This document shows, one piece after another, positions 27,591 through 41,949 of a stretch of DNA of 64,000 nt. Below the pieces are notes generated by a model. It worked only from the letters and a program-made list of their open reading frames with translations. It was not told where the DNA came from and did no database searches. The position numbers and the translations under genes are program-made. The stretch is from the NCBI GenBank assembly GCA_014549065.1, contig JACDOX010000016.1, positions 2,872,543-2,936,542 of the forward strand. The letters run 5' to 3'. The DNA is from Cardinalis cardinalis (Eukaryota > Chordata > Aves > Passeriformes > Cardinalidae). Each line of letters starts with the position of its first letter. Within the stretch, counting starts at the first letter, position 1.

Positions 27591-28980
27591 CTCCAGTGCA
27601 GCTGGGTCACAGCTCAGTTACAGCTCTGTGCCTCTGAGTGGGAGCCTGGGGAGCAGCGAGATGGAGCTCAGGCAGTGCAGAGAGAGCAGGCACAAGGCTG
27701 GCACAGCTGCACACAAAATTAGTCTTTTCCAGCATTGCTATGCTCCTGCCATGCATGCAGCCATGACAGACAGATTTTATCCCAGAGATGAGACTTAATA
27801 GCCTGGGTGTGTTTTTAGAGCTTTAATAAAAAGAGTGGATTTTTTAAAAGATGTGTGTTTATGTATCGGCTTTCGATCTAGAACAATAAACGCTCTATGC
27901 ACACTGGGGCGGAGCATCCTCCTTCCAGCTCTTTAAACATTCCCAATCAAAACACACAGTTCAGTCCCATTCCTGTGCTCTGTCACCAGGAGAAAATTAT
28001 CAGTTCCAGCAGCAAAGCCAAGTTTACAGCCAGGCTCATGAGGCTGATCCCAGTAGACCTTGCTCTGTAGACCTTCCTAGAAGGCAGCAGCTNAGGGAAA
28101 CACAGTGTCTGGACAGACTGGCTGAGGATTTCAGGCAAGGAAGGGGGAGACCAGTTATCTTTGCTTCATACACTCCTGCCTAAAATCTAGAGGTCCAGAT
28201 AACCCCCAGTCATTCAAAATATTCAGAAACATTGGCAGGATGTGGAATCTAAATGAGCAGTTTAATAAAACGCTGTGGGTTAGTTCTGAGGCTTCATGTC
28301 AATGTAAGGGAAATTAGTCTCCCTGTGTCCTCCCCCTCTGCCCTGCTATCAGCGTGGTGACTGGGCTGGTCACTTGTGGTCATTTGTGGCACTCTGTGTC
28401 CAGTGCCAGCNCTGCCCATTGCTCTGACAAGAGCTGAGCATGCTGGAGCTGGAGCCAGGGCTGTGCTTGTCAGCNCTTAACTGCAGAACCAGAGACACTG
28501 GGAGGTGATGCAGGGTTGTGCTGGGACACTTCTGCTACAGCCATCTGGNTCTCCAGGAGTGTCCTCAACCTCCTATTAGCTTTTGGGCTCTTGCTGTAAA
28601 GCCAAAGCTCTCCCAAGGAAATGCTCTGTGACTGGCTGTGTNCCTGCAACCAAGGTGCTGGTACAGGGAATCCTGGAATGGCTTCCCCCTGTCAGATGTG
28701 ATGTGGTGTTTGTTTGATGTGNTGTTCCCAGAGACCCTGGGCCATTGTTCTGGCCTCTGGGGAGAGCTGAGGGTCAGACAGGGAGTGCAGTCTCCTGGAC
28801 TGCATGGGAAGCATCTGGTGGAGCAGCCAGCTGGGGTCTCCTGAGAAGCCCATGACACATGGCCTGTGGCACAGCCATTCAGGCATTGGGCAGCCTTTGG
28901 GGAAAGCTGCAGATTGCCCTGAATTGGTTCCTATTGCCTGCAAGTAGCAGGCACCAGCTTCTGGCACTTGCTCATTGTTT
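27591..28980. other. GC-richer region with chance open frames
   Basis: Two GC-rich patches (about 27590-27720 and 28320-28980) are separated by mixed sequence. Open frames of 70-97 codons overlap on both strands at 28565-28967. None has a recognisable motif or flanking splice signals. CR1-type repeats were looked for but none is clear. Confidence 0.45.
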
Positions 28981-31560
28981 TGAGTGCTGTTAGGTGGGAC
29001 ACTGCTGGGGGGATGCAGGCCAGTACTTTGTATGAAAATATTTAGAAAGAGATAAGAAGAACTTGCTTTTCATCTACTCTCATTCTTCCCTACCAGCCTG
29101 TGCTTTCTTTCAGCTCAGGAGACTGAAATCTCTGTTCTCTCGTAAAAAGAAGTCNCTCTGTGAGCAGAGGAGCTAATGAAGCCTGGCTTATAATGTCTCT
29201 CTCTCATGTGGATCCTCTGATATCTTACAAAGAGTGAGCTTTATTAGCTTTTCCTGAAATGGGACGGCAGTAGGGTCCTTCTCCTCTCCCCCACTGCCTT
29301 CTTTTCAAACTCCGAAGAGTTCTGTATCTTTTGACCTTGATGCTGGACAGCAGGGGTGAGCTGAACACCCTTTTTGTATGAGAGCACAAACACATGCATT
29401 ATTTCAGACTCTCATGACTACAATCCGTGGGTGTCTCTTCTGTCAGGAATCAGGCTAAAAATAAAACAAACAAATCCCCTGAAATTAAAAAGAAGCATCA
29501 GTTTTCAGATGACTTCATGGTATAAACTGAGGAATTGTCTAAAAAGGTGCAACNTAGAGACTGCACACAGCTAAGCTGAAATCTGCTCACCCACAGCACA
29601 ACAATAATTTATTAGAAGATTGGGATGTTGCTCCTGAAACTCATATATCTGTTAGCACATACACAGGTCAACCTTCTCTGTTTAGTCCACNTGTCAGCTT
29701 TTCCTTTTTTTATGGTTAGAATTAGTGAGGCAGAAAAGAATGGTTCATCCCTGCAACTAACAGGTGGAGGGAGTCAAGGGAAGCTGAATGGGTTAAAATC
29801 AGTGCTGGCTTCAAACATCAGATTTTCCTTGTCAGTTTGTCACAAACACAACCATATTTAAATTCAGCTGCTTGGGTAACACCCAAAAGCTATCACTGCA
29901 CTAATGCAATTATGATAGTGCATCAATTGCTGTAAATCACAAAGCTATAGATAGGGTGTAGTTGTCATGTTCTTTGTGATTAAAAGATGTAGAATCTCTA
30001 ATCACTGCTACAAGAGAGTCTGTCATTGATAAAGGGAATCTGGAGCTGGAGAGCAGTATTGATCATGCCAAAGAATTTGCAAACTATTCCTCAGCTTTTG
30101 CACACTTTGAACAGCCTTTCAAGATTCACCATCAGCTTTGTACACACACCCCCACATCCACACCCACACCTCCTGGCTGGGTACTAAATGTGCAGGTTAA
30201 CACCTGCCTTGCTCTGGCTCTCTAGCAAGAGGACATTCAGGAGATACAATTCCTTTTAAGCAGTTTCCTGTCCAAAGGGGCATGCTTTCATACGTCACAA
30301 TCAGAACTGGAGCCCTGTATTTTTCCACTTGGAGGGAGTAATGAGCATTCCCCAGCACAGCCTCACATCATACTGGTGATGGGGCTCTGGGTCTCCCCAG
30401 CTGTGCTGGTACCAGCCCCTGGGAGCTCTGTGTGGCTGGCAGGGGTGACCTGCAGACCCGGCAGCCTGGCCCTGTCCTGGGCCCAGCCCCTCTACCTCTA
30501 ACTGAGAATCAAGGCTTTACCTTGTGCCAGGATGTCAGTTCTTACCATCCATGTTTCTNTTCTTTAAGAAAACAAAACCAAAACCACATACACAATAACC
30601 TCCCAAAATAATTTATGGCCAATATTCATAAATAATTTACATTCACATTGTAGAATTGTAGAAAAAAAAGGAATATTAAGGGATCAGGTATGATAAAAAT
30701 GGAATGATAGTGCTGGATTGTCAGGCTGCTGGTTATTTTTTATGCATTTGGCTGTTTGTTTGCTTTTCTGTCAAGAATCTCCATGAATCAACATACAAAA
30801 AATGTATGTGATTTTTTATTAATATGTAGCATGTAGTTAGAAAGGTTTTACACACTTATAGCTTTCATACACAATTGCACGGTTCCTTGTATTGGTCTCT
30901 GTGCATATGGCTGTGTGTATTTGCACAATAATCTGTATATAAATGTTTTTAAACTCATATTCTTTGTATAGAAATACTATACCCTCATGTTGCAATTTTT
31001 CTGGTTTTCACCACTCTCTTCTTTATGCTTGGGTGGTCATATTTTGAAATTTCCCCAGGACCAGTTTTTCATGCAGTCACGTTTCTCATCACATCTGAAG
31101 GATGTTGTGCCTCGCATGGTAATTAGGTCCTCTTTGTTTCATCTGCTGAACCGCTCTCTGTTACTTCCTGCAGCACGCTCACGACTGGAGGCTATTGCTG
31201 AAATGTTAGAGCAGTGGAGATTCTCTAGGAGTAAACAGCTTCATGTTAACTTGGGNTTTTTTTGTGTTTTTTTCACACTGATTTACATCCTGTTTAAACC
31301 TTGTGCAATTATATTTATCCTTCTTGGTTTCTTAAAGTCATTTATTGAAATAATTTATTATTGCATTGTGTGGCTAGTGGGCATATATGGAAATCATCTG
31401 AGTATTTACACAAACCTATGACTTTATATATAAAATCCCACAAGTGTCTCCATCCCTCCCTAAGGCTTGGAAAGGCTGATGGCTTTGCTGGGAGCACAAG
31501 CTGCTGTCAAGCATTGCAGAGTTTAGGCTTTCACGGGTGAAAATAAAGCTCTGATTGTTA
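28981..31560. other. Non-coding DNA, mixed composition
   Basis: No gene is visible. A CA/CCA-rich low-complexity stretch lies at 30141-30170 and a GC-rich patch at 30350-30500. The + strand open frame at 30987-31421 (144 codons, containing one ambiguous base) has no recognisable domain. Confidence 0.45.
30141..30170. repeat. CA/CCA-rich low-complexity stretch
   Basis: Imperfect CA and CCCACA repeats over about 30 bases. Confidence 0.65.
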
Positions 31561-32260
31561 TTTTTTCTGACCCTGCTGAGGGCAGGCTGAGGGGGGCTTG
31601 GGGCTGTGTTTGGGGGCCTGAGCAGGCTCTGGGCAGGGGTGGCAGTTTGCAGGGGAGCAGGGACAGGGACATGGCTCAGCAGGGACTGGCAGCCCTGTGA
31701 GCTTGGCCAGGCCGTCTCTGAGAAGGGAGCTTCTGCCAGCACAGTTTTATTACCTCCCTTCTGGCTGTCATGTTACAACAGAGAATCGACTCCTAAGTTT
31801 TTCACTTTTATTATTTAAAAGAAAACTTTCCAAAGCTGCATGACCCCTTTTGCTGGTGTGGCCAGCTCCTGCATTTTAGGTTGGCAGGTTGCTCCAGTGG
31901 GAGCCAAAGGGCACTCGTGTGAGGCAGCTCAGGTTGTGCTGCTGCACCAGTGAGCCCTGATGGANCTGGGGAAGGCAACAGAAACCAGGTCAGGTTTGCC
32001 CTCAGGCTGCTGGGGAACCCCTGCCTGGGGTCCCTGCAGAGAGACATCCAGGGCAGGAGCACTGGAAATACCGACAGTGTCTCAAGAAATGAGAAGTGAT
32101 CGAGTAACTGACCCTGAATTCCCTTTGAGTCAGTACAAAGCTCTGGAATGCAGACCTACCCCCAGTGCTGTGCCAGGGAGTGAGGATGGGCATGAGCCCT
32201 CCAGGCAGCCCACAGTGACAGGGCAGAGGTGGCAGCAGGAACGTTTTTCACCCTGTTTTG
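31561..32260. other. GC-rich patch with overlapping chance frames
   Basis: This is one of the more GC-rich intervals, with G-runs near 31580-31660. Open frames overlap on both strands (for example 31416-31742 minus and 31960-32268 plus). CpGs are few, so it is not a typical CpG-island promoter. No protein family is recognised. Confidence 0.45.
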
Positions 32261-35200
32261 TTGAGTAACACACAGAGCTGGTTCATGTTGGGTACACTAC
32301 TGGCCCAAGTGGGGCACACGTATAACCATGGGGGTGCAGATAGGCTTGGGAGAGATGTGAACAGTGATGATAGAGCAAGTGCTTCTGCCAAAATGGAATT
32401 CCTATGGGTTGATTGTCCTTTCCTTGTTTTTCATCTCATAATTAATAATGCTGCAGTTACTCTGATTATGATTACATGTCCCTTTAAGTGGTATCTAGAT
32501 TGAGGTTTACATGGCATTTTTTCCTTGTTTGTGTGTTCTGCAAGCATATTAAGAAAGTCTCTAAAANAATATTACCAAACATCAAGTGAAATCCTCTATC
32601 CTGAAGGGCTGATGAGATCATGTGCATATGACTGTGTGTTATCTTGAGCTGACACATGGAATTAAGTCTTGGACTATCCTCACCTAGGAAGACATCATTC
32701 TGCCAGCTTCTTCTCTCTTCTGGCCATTTCAGATACAAAAGCTTTTTCTCTTCATCCAGTTAAAGCAGGGCTGTTCTCTGGAAAAGCCAAAGAGAAAAAT
32801 CTGGCAATTTGATAATATCTGAGAGTTTCTTCCATTTCATTTTGTTGAGCTTGCTGGTTGCACACAAACAGAAGCATTTGTGACAAAACACCACCCACAC
32901 ATTTAGCCCCGCAACAATGCTGTGATTTTAATAAACTGAGTTGTATGTGGAAGGGAAACTGGATTTTCTGTTATCCCACTGGCAAAATTGTTGGTTAGGA
33001 AAGCCTGAAATTGAGCCTTGCAGCTCTGCAACTTGTGGGACACAGTTTCTACATTGAAAGATCAAATTTAGCAGTGCTGCCATTTCTTTTAATATCGTTT
33101 TATTTTATTGGGTTTTAAAAATTCTAGGAAATTGTGACAATCATGAGCAGGCATTTAGGCATTTTCCTAATTAGCTTTAATATTTACTAAAACAAATTCT
33201 GAATTGTTTCTTTACGGAGCTTCTGCCATTATTTTGTTTTGTTTCCTTCATGAAAGTGGTTTAACAGGTTGAAATCAGTAGGAAACCCCTCCATTTTAGT
33301 TTTTTTAAAAAATTATCAAATAACTTCAAAATTTAATCTTTCTGTAAGGTTTTTAAAATATGTTTTAAGTCCAAATCAAAGCAATTCCCCTTCCTCCCTC
33401 CAATTCAAAATTATCATTAAGCAACAAATTGCTCATTGTCTGGCTTAACAGGAGTGGTTGGCTCTCAATCTTACATTCAGATCTCCAAGTCACTGTCTGA
33501 TGGGGAATTTATTCCCCATCTGTTTCCATTTCTACACTGCGAGTTCAGCCTGGCACACGAGCCTGCTGCACAGTTGTGGGGTTTGTGATACATGTTTAAT
33601 TCACCTAACTTTCAGTCCTTAGCTGAGACTCCCCAATTAAGCCCTGTGCTGACCCTGGCCTCTGTCTGTAGTCAGTGCAGAAGTGGGTTCACCCAGAAGG
33701 TGACACTGCCCATGGAATATCTCAATTAAATGCCTGAAGAATNACTTCTCTAAGATCAAGCTGCTATGTGCTTTAAGCAGTTCCACTGAAAGAAACCTCC
33801 TTGGCTTTCAGAGGATGCTGATAATGGGCTCATTGGCTTGTTAGGTCAGCCAGCAAACAGATGCTGGAGGTCCTTGGGGCTTAAGCACCAAGACAGCATT
33901 GTCCTTCTGGGGAGATGATGCTTTTCAGGGGTGTGATGTGAGACATGAGACTGCAAAGTCATCCCCTGAAATGCTCTGTGTGTCAGACCTGATTTCAGTC
34001 ATAAAATGGAAATAATAGATAAAAAAGGTCAAACCATTTATTGAGGATTGACATTTACAGCAGTCAGGAATCTCCAGTTGTATAGAGCTTTGTGTATGTG
34101 TGTCACTCCTATATGACACCATCCTGCTCAGCCGCTCCAAGCCACTCCTTCTTGCTATACCTAGGTGATGGCAAGTTATCTGTTGCTTCTTTTGTTTCTC
34201 CAAATGTCTAAACATAGAAATGCAGCATTAATTACTAAGCCAAAGCTGGAGTACACATCTAGCAAAATGAAAATTCCCAAATTTTCTCTGTGGCTTCAAA
34301 ATTCTTTTATCTTTTACTGTAATAAATTCTGTCAGAATATTTTTGTGAAATAAAACTGTTTGAAATTAACTGTTTTCTTTGAAAGTTCAGTGTTAAAGTG
34401 CTCGTGTCCTGATCCTGTTGCAGGCAGGAGAGTTGTGCATTGGGTCACTGACAGAGTTTGTGGGTTGAGTGCAGTGCAGGAAACTGGGTAAGAGCCCAGA
34501 TCCAGAGAGCAATTGCTGCTTGTGCTGCATTCAGACTGGGACACCAAGTGCTGCAGGAGCATCACACTGTGTGTGAAATAACCCTAGCAGCAGCCCAGAG
34601 ATCCATAGGTGAGCTTTGCCACTGAGATCTANGAAGGAGGAAAGGAAAGGAGAAATACACACTCAGTTACACACACAAATACCCACGTGCAGAGTGGGAG
34701 ACACCTCAGATATGCTGGCAACAGCAAAGTAATTAAAGGTGCTGAAGCAGGAAGTGCCAAGTCACCCTTCACAAGGGTACAGAAGGTTTGCTAATGTCAC
34801 TGCTTATGTCCCAAAGGTACCTTGCAATTCTNGTATTTGTCTCCAATGCCCTCTGTGAGATTTGCATTTCCGTGGTCTGTTTTCTCATTGCCTTAATGGT
34901 GTGACTTTGAGAGCTGAGCCTTGAGATGGTTGTGCCTCAAGGAGACCCAGCACCCCCCCTATAAATGGGGCTTTCTTCGCACTGCTCATGCATTGCTGCA
35001 GAATTATTTCTCAGTGCTTTGAATTAACGGGTTCATATCCTGGCACTAAGGATTTAAGGGGCCTTGTGCAGATAAAGACAGTAGAATTTATAGAGCAAGT
35101 ACAACAGTAGTCTAGAAAGCATTGATAAAATGACCTATCATTGCATTACAAGTATTAGAACTCATGTTCCCTTTTCTGCCTTTTTCCTCCCAAACAGGAA

Positions 35201-37990
35201 GCCTTTTTAGCCTCTGGATAAGATGCCAGAATTAGAATAAAGATTTACTAGTCAATCCCAACTTCAAAAATTAGGAAAAAAAGTGTTCAGGCTTTATGAA
35301 ACATGTCTTCTAAGTTAACTTAAATGCTTGTTTAGACAGTTTTTGAGATTAGTCTAAGAATAAAAAAACTGCTCTTTATATGGAGCTTCCTGGCTAAAGA
35401 CGTCTGGGCAGTTCCAGAATACCAGAACAAAAGATTTACAGCCTATTGACTACTTAAAATGGCTCTGTTATGTTCATATTTAAAATTTTGGATTCCTTTT
35501 GCCTTTATGACACCTTACGGGGAAGAGGAAAAGCTTTCTAGTGGTCCTTCAGGTTCTGGAGGTACTCTTGATAGTGTGGTGCCTATGTACCTGACATAGG
35601 TCAGGTTATTTAGCTTGAATTTGGACCTCTTACAGACCTCTGTCATGTCTTTTGTGCAGATTTGTTTTTCTGCTTATGCCATTGGTAAGAATAAACGGAG
35701 GGATGGAATCTGCCCTGGCTGCTGTAGGGGCTTTTCTTGGGATGTCCCCAGTCTCTTAACAAATCAGTGTCTTTCCTAGACCATTTCTGATGGGATTTGG
35801 CAGCAGGTCAGCATCCTTAGGTAAAGAAAGACTTCCTGAAGTGAGCAGCAGTCACAGAAAGTAAATTAATGGAAGCAGGCATCTGCTGATCTCTTTGACA
35901 ATAAGGAATTTCACTGCCAGCATTTAAAAACCATTGGAAATGGTCTCCATTGGAAACCGGATTTCGACTTTCTGCCCTGGGCTGCCAGAAGTATTTCAGC
36001 ATAAAATGCTAAAGTAAGTTGAACTTTCAATTATAATTTCAATGACTGTCTAGTGAAATGGATTAATGCTCTGGCACTGCACCTTTGAGGCTTTGGCTCG
36101 AATCTTGTAGGATAAAAATCTGTCTGCTTTGACAGTTGAAAAGGTCAGAAGTGAAATAATGTCAGGTGGTCTTAGTCCAATTCAATGTCTCGATTAAGAA
36201 GTAGATGTAAAAGTTGTTGATGTGGGATATCATATCAGATTGTTTTCAAAAATATAAATATTTTTATTTACATTTTGTGGTCAAAATTAGATGCAGACAG
36301 CTGCATTTGGGAGAGCTGGAGCTTAGTTCAACATTCAGGAACACTACTTGCAAAGTGAGCAGAATGCAGGTTACGATATGCAGTAACTTAAGCACAAAAG
36401 CTTGATTTCAATCAACTTGAAATTGATTTCTTGATATTTCACTGTGTCAAGGATAGTTCACTTAAATATTTTTAAAGTTTAATTTGGGAAATTTTATTAG
36501 CTGAGAGTGTATAGAAAGACCATGTTTTTCTCACTGTNGAGGNAAAGCAAGAGGTCTCTTCAATTTACTTTTTTGAAGCTGCTGCAATCAAATTCCTAAA
36601 CTTATTAAATAAGATTGTGGTTAAGGAGCAAAATACAGATATTTGCAGAATGCATTTTTCTCTTATCTGAATACATACTTATATAATTTNGCATGGTGAT
36701 AATGTATAAATATAAATTGCTTCTCCAGACATNCCTGTGAAAATGTCACTATGCAAAAAAAAATGTAGCAATAGTAACAGGAATTTCTGTTGGGAAAAGG
36801 GAGCAAATGTGGGCTTGGGGCTGTGTGTCTCAGTTATGGGGACAGTGGGTGACAGAGCTCCAGAGCACTTTTGCTGCCTTTGATCCATCCCAGCCCCACT
36901 TGTCCNGAGCCCTCCTCTCATGTCAGGAGCCTTGGCCCTGCTCCACCAGCACAGTCCCAGATTTGCTTTGCTTGTTTCAATAAGAAACACACAGGACAGT
37001 GCAAATTGAAAATCAGCTGTCATGGCACGCTACATAAATTACACAGTTCTGCTTGGTAATCCATTACAGATGATTAAATAAATGAGTGGTTGTGTCCTGT
37101 TCAGCACTGGTAAATCTTTGTTTTATTTAATTCCTTGTTCTGTGTGTGTGTGNGGGGGGGGTGTCATGGGATTTTTTCCAGTTGGGTTTCCATCTTAAGG
37201 TAAAGAAACCACAGTCTCCACATGATCATGATGCAGTGCAAGAGCTGGTGAGACTGTCCATATGTTGTAAAGATTAATTGGCATTCAGTTAGGCCCCATA
37301 AAGCAGGGTGTTAGCCTCTGCTTTTCCTTCAGTTCATGGAGTGGGCACAGACAAAAGTCTGTTTCTGACATGTGACANGCACTTTTTAGTAGGCTGATCC
37401 TCCCAGTTGCCAAACCTTCAAAGAGTTTCAGAGATTCAGGTAGTGCTTAATGTGGGGCAGTTGTAACAACGGTCTTGCTTTGCTCTGCTGAGATCTGCTA
37501 AGTGGGGCCCAGGGGACCACTGAAACCACAGAATTATCTTTTATTTGTTCTATAGATTTTTCTGACCAAAAAAAAAATGTAATACATCACCATCTTCACC
37601 CTTCCAAGAAGTGTGGTTTAGTTGTAGTGCGGACTCAGAGGACTNTCTGTGTTGCCCGTGGTGGGTGCCAGGGGTGGCAGAGGCCAAGTGGCCCCACTGC
37701 AAACCATTATTTATAAAGGAACAAAGTGGTAATTTTGCAACTATCACAGCTCAAATATGGGGCCGTTTCACTGGTAATAAAACTATTACTCTGTAACTGT
37801 TTACTTATCAGGAGACCATTATGTGATTGATGACCTGAAAATGGAGGTTATCTTTCAATTCATTTGAAATGCAAACTGACTAGAAAATCTATAGTTATTG
37901 CATCGTATTTTTAAGCAAAATCAGGCACCTACATTGACTTCCTATTTACATTTCTTTGAGAAGAAAAATCACATAAAAGCTATCAAGAAA
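32261..37990. other. AT-rich non-coding DNA
   Basis: No gene is visible. It includes purine-rich and CA-rich simple sequence near 34629-34685, a (TG)n/G-run at 37141-37161 and a GC-rich patch at 36780-36960. Open frames are short and unrecognised. Confidence 0.5.
37141..37161. repeat. (TG)6 followed by a G8 run
   Basis: TG repeats at 37141-37152, one ambiguous base, then eight Gs. The n sits exactly at the junction of two slippery simple repeats, so the true length is uncertain. Confidence 0.8.
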
Positions 37991-38345
37991 CACATTTCAC
38001 AGCAGGCAAATTAATTGGTTTTACTGTATTTGAATGGAGGGTTTGTCAAATAAAACATGCCATGACAGTTAATAGTGTCATTTAGAGGCAGAAAATTATT
38101 GGCTTATTTGTTATTGGATAAAAGGAAGGCAAACACTTTGTATTAGGAAGTTTTAATGTGTTTAAAATCCTCATTAGGGATTTATGGACATTCTTGCTTA
38201 GCATAGCGCCTCATTAATTTGAGGCTAAACAGTTACTTCTGTGTTTCAATTGCAATTTTTTTTCCCTTTTCTTTAATTAGATCTCGCATTAGAGTTTGGT
38301 CTCTACACCACTGGAGATGTAGAATTAATTAATGTGATTTATAAA
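37991..38345. promoter_or_regulatory. Candidate conserved non-coding element, homeodomain-motif rich
   Basis: About 355 bases of non-repetitive AT-rich sequence with at least ten TAAT/ATTA cores, including TTAATTGG, CATTAATTTGAGG, TTTAATTAG and the perfect palindrome ATTAATTAAT at 38324-38333. No ambiguous bases occur in it, nor any meaningful open frame. This density of paired homeodomain sites resembles known vertebrate enhancers in large introns or gene deserts. The call rests on motif composition alone. Confidence 0.35.
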
Positions 38346-39970
38346 TCTAATGGAAGTGAGTTATTCTTAGATATCTTTTCATTTTAGTGAGCAGTTTAAC
38401 TGCACACAGCATAAGTGCACACAGATCTAAGAGATTTGGGGAGCTCAGGAAAAGTATGCAACTTCTGCATTGAATACATTTAGCAGTGTCCCTTGGCATT
38501 AATAGATCAAAGCATTTTAATTAGAAATGTAACTAAAAGAGAGGCCATAAAGATCCCATTCAAAATCAGATTTTCCTTGTTCTAAGTTCTGTACTGTCCA
38601 AAAAGTGTTATTTAACTCCCCTTTTGTAGATAACCATGACATTCAGTGGCAGTTGGGATAATTGTGTGTCTTACTATTTAATGAGCATAAGATCTGGCTC
38701 TTAATGTAGTCTGAGTTTGGATGCAATCACAATAAAAACATATTCAATAATTGTACTACTTTGTNTTAATAGAAGGAAAATAGCTTTTATTTCCTATAAG
38801 AATTCAATTTATTTGATTGAAGTTTGTGCTAAAAATGTATCTGTGTAGATCAGTTATGCTAACAGATTGGTATTTAAACCCTAAGATATTTCAAAATACG
38901 TTTGTTTCCCTCAGAGCAGGAACAGCCCTGCTTTGCCCTTTGAATTCTGGCCCTTTATTTTGAAGACAGTCTGAGGTCATGGCTTGCANGTTGTGACTGT
39001 GGTGGAAGGATGTATGAAAACAACTAATTTGCAAACAAGCTCNGAGCAATTAGTTTGGGTCCCAGCATGGGCCTCGCAGCTGTGTAAGCTGCTGTGCAAA
39101 TTATACCCAGGAGTGTATTTTTCTGTGAGGACATTCATACCTGCTTAAAAAAGCAGAAGTGAAACAGGTAACCAACACAACCACCCACTGCATCCTTGTA
39201 GCCACAGTAGGGGTACTGTCAGATGTAAACACACGTTTAAGAAGGCTCCTATTTAAAACCTCCAAAGAAATGTTACAGTCTGAATTCACAGGGTCAAATA
39301 ATGCCTCAGGTTACACTGATGGAGCCTCACTGGCATCAGGAAAGCTTTAGTCCCATTGCCAAGGCCACACTCTGACCTGGTGGCTTTGATACTATTTTAG
39401 CAGGAATTTACACAACTTCTGCCTGATGCTGCTCTTGTGCTGGCACATACTGGGAACAGACACCACATTCCACTAATGTGAAATAGATTTAAAGGAGATC
39501 CAATTCCAATTTATATTAAATTTAGACAGCTGTGTCTGTACAGTAAAGGATTTTGCATGGTTTCCAAGAGGTTCCACTTAAGGGGTTACTCTGAGAATAA
39601 ATATGGTGTCTAATTTACATCCCNTAACTGAGGGCAAGTGGACTTGTAAGCCAAGCTCCCTTCATGCCTTTTATACTGCTTCATTGTCTTAGGAGAAGTT
39701 AAATTTCATTCACACTGGCAAAAGACAAGAAACAGACACTTGATCATTATTTCTGCCACANCACATATCTCACTGCAGCAGAGGTTTGCACAGTCTGTTA
39801 GTCAGGCTTTGATGTTTCCAGTGGACAAGTGCATGGTGGCATTTGAGGTCAGGGCACCTTTTGACATCACTTTAGTGGAAATGTATAAGGTAATGTTTTC
39901 CAGAATAAGGTGAAAATTCCAAGGCACATAAGAAAATGTGTGTATTTTATGTAAGTATATAGGTACTTGA

Positions 39971-40018
39971 AGTTAAAAGAGAAGGAGGAACTGAAAGAGA
40001 GGAAGGAAGAAGAAGAAA
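39971..40018. repeat. Purine-rich (GA/GAA) tract
   Basis: About 48 bases, nearly all A or G, with few interruptions. In one frame it reads as a Lys/Glu-rich peptide, which is what purine-only DNA gives by chance. Confidence 0.7.
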
Positions 40019-40547
40019 NTTGGCATTCCAAATTTCCTTGCTCTCTGCCAATATTAAATGGTTGTAACAGCCTTTATGCAAGCCAGTGTTTTGATCATAA
40101 ATTAAGTACTGCAAAAGTCACTTTTGGGGCCTGGCTTAATACTGGTATTATCACTATGGTGATTTTCTAAAATACTACATTCAGAATATTCCATAAGTAA
40201 AATGTGCAGCTTTACCTACATTAAGAAACTCCCTGGAGACCTTGAAGTAAGATATCACTTTATCAGTCTTCCCTCTCTAATAGAGTTTGGCAATTTACTG
40301 CATGAAAACAATGGTGAACCATTGAGTTTAAATTGAGCATCAGCATATTGTACTTTCATGGAGACTGTTTCATGCTGATCAACACTGAAATGGTGTTGTT
40401 AAAAGAAAACACCAAAGAAATTAGAAAAGAAAAAATGAAGTAAATTCAACACACACTGAGAAGAACAAGAAAAGTATAATTGTCACATCCAGGTCAGTCT
40501 GGTTTAAAAGTTGGTGTAGCAGAACTAAATGCCAGTGAAAAAACATT

Positions 40548-40588
40548 GGGCTTGCTCAGTGGAAAAACATATAGCTGGGCTTGCTCAG
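40548..40588. repeat. 12-bp direct repeat, 29 bp apart
   Basis: GGGCTTGCTCAG occurs at 40548-40559 and again at 40577-40588. Each copy is followed within a few bases by TGGAAAAA, so the repeated unit is about 29 bp with divergence. Confidence 0.8.
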
Positions 40589-41949
40589 ACTGGAAAAAAG
40601 GTCATTGTAAGCTGAGTTCTTTGTACAGAGATGAAACTGAATCCCTTTCAGTGTGAGGTTAGTCACCCTCTGGTGTGACTGCACAGGTCTGTCTGGCTCT
40701 TGCAGAGGAGCATTCGAGAGTCACTGGCTTTTGAATGAAGCTAAAGGTACCCATTGTGGGCAGCTTTGGCTTCTGAGCTAGAGACCTTTTGGGAAGGTCA
40801 CTAAAATCAGCGTGAGTCTGATTCAGTCATGTTTTGGACCACACCAGTAAGTTGTTTTTCCTAGATAAGGTGCTTTACTAGGGGGAAAAGGCATAAACTT
40901 CTCTGGCCACCTCTGGACAAGCAGCTCTGACTGCAGGCCAGGCTTAGCTCAACAAATGAATTAACTCGCTCCTCAAAACTCTTTTGTGTTTTCAGGTTCT
41001 CCAGTAAATGCATATTTTACACAGTTTCTGCAGTATTTGTAATAAAGGAGCACAGAGGAGCAGCATTCTGTATTTTGTTTTAGGCAATAGTTTTTCTTTC
41101 TCTCCTAATTTTTTATATATGAGAAATGTGTATTCCCACAGACATTTTAATAAGCCCCAGGAGATATTTCTGGGGTTAAAATAATGGGAAATGTAGTCTT
41201 CTCATGGTATTTTGGTTCCAGGATGGTGGAGACACTAAAAGAAAACAGTGCATATGCATTATTTAGGACCCATAAATGGCTCCCTTGAAAATGAATAAGC
41301 CTGTGAAAAACACATGTATGTATTTTAATACCAAGGGAGCAATTTTGGGCTTGTTTGTTGTTTTTTTATTTTCTTTTAATACCACCATGTTTGACTTCAT
41401 TCCGTTTCCTCTAAAATGCAAACATACAGCCCTAAAGTATGTTGGTGATATCCCCACAAATATCAAATACACCAGGAAAACCCTACTGTCAGCTTGCAAT
41501 ATTCATTCCTTGCTCTTTTGCTGCTTCCATTCTTACACGCTTTCACTAAGGTTAGTAAGGAAGAGCCAAGAGCCTCCCNGCTGGTGAGATTAGCTGGCAT
41601 CTATTCCATGTGTCTTTAACATGAGTGACACTTTTTGGACATNGTGTTGAGAAAGGAGGCAGGATCATGAGCTGTGAAACATTCCAAGCAGGTTTGGGCA
41701 GTGGGCTCTGAGCAGTGGTGTGAACTTTACTTGAAGTAAAAATGGAACAATCTTCTCAGGAGGAGAAATGTGTAGTCAGATGGCAGCTGAGGGGAATGTT
41801 GGGAGCATTAAAGTGGAGAAATGAAGCCTGAGTTTGCAAGAGAATGCTGATGGCAGCCAAAGGAAAGGTGGTGCTGGAAAGACATGGGTGTGTATGACAA
41901 GTGCAGGTTAAGTACTGCATGTTCTCAGGTTTGTAATGGGTGTATTGCA

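Noticed and set aside
30987..31421. 144-codon open frame on + strand with hydrophobic segments
   Set aside because: T-rich DNA gives Phe/Leu-rich membrane-like peptides by chance. No family is recognised and an ambiguous base falls within it.
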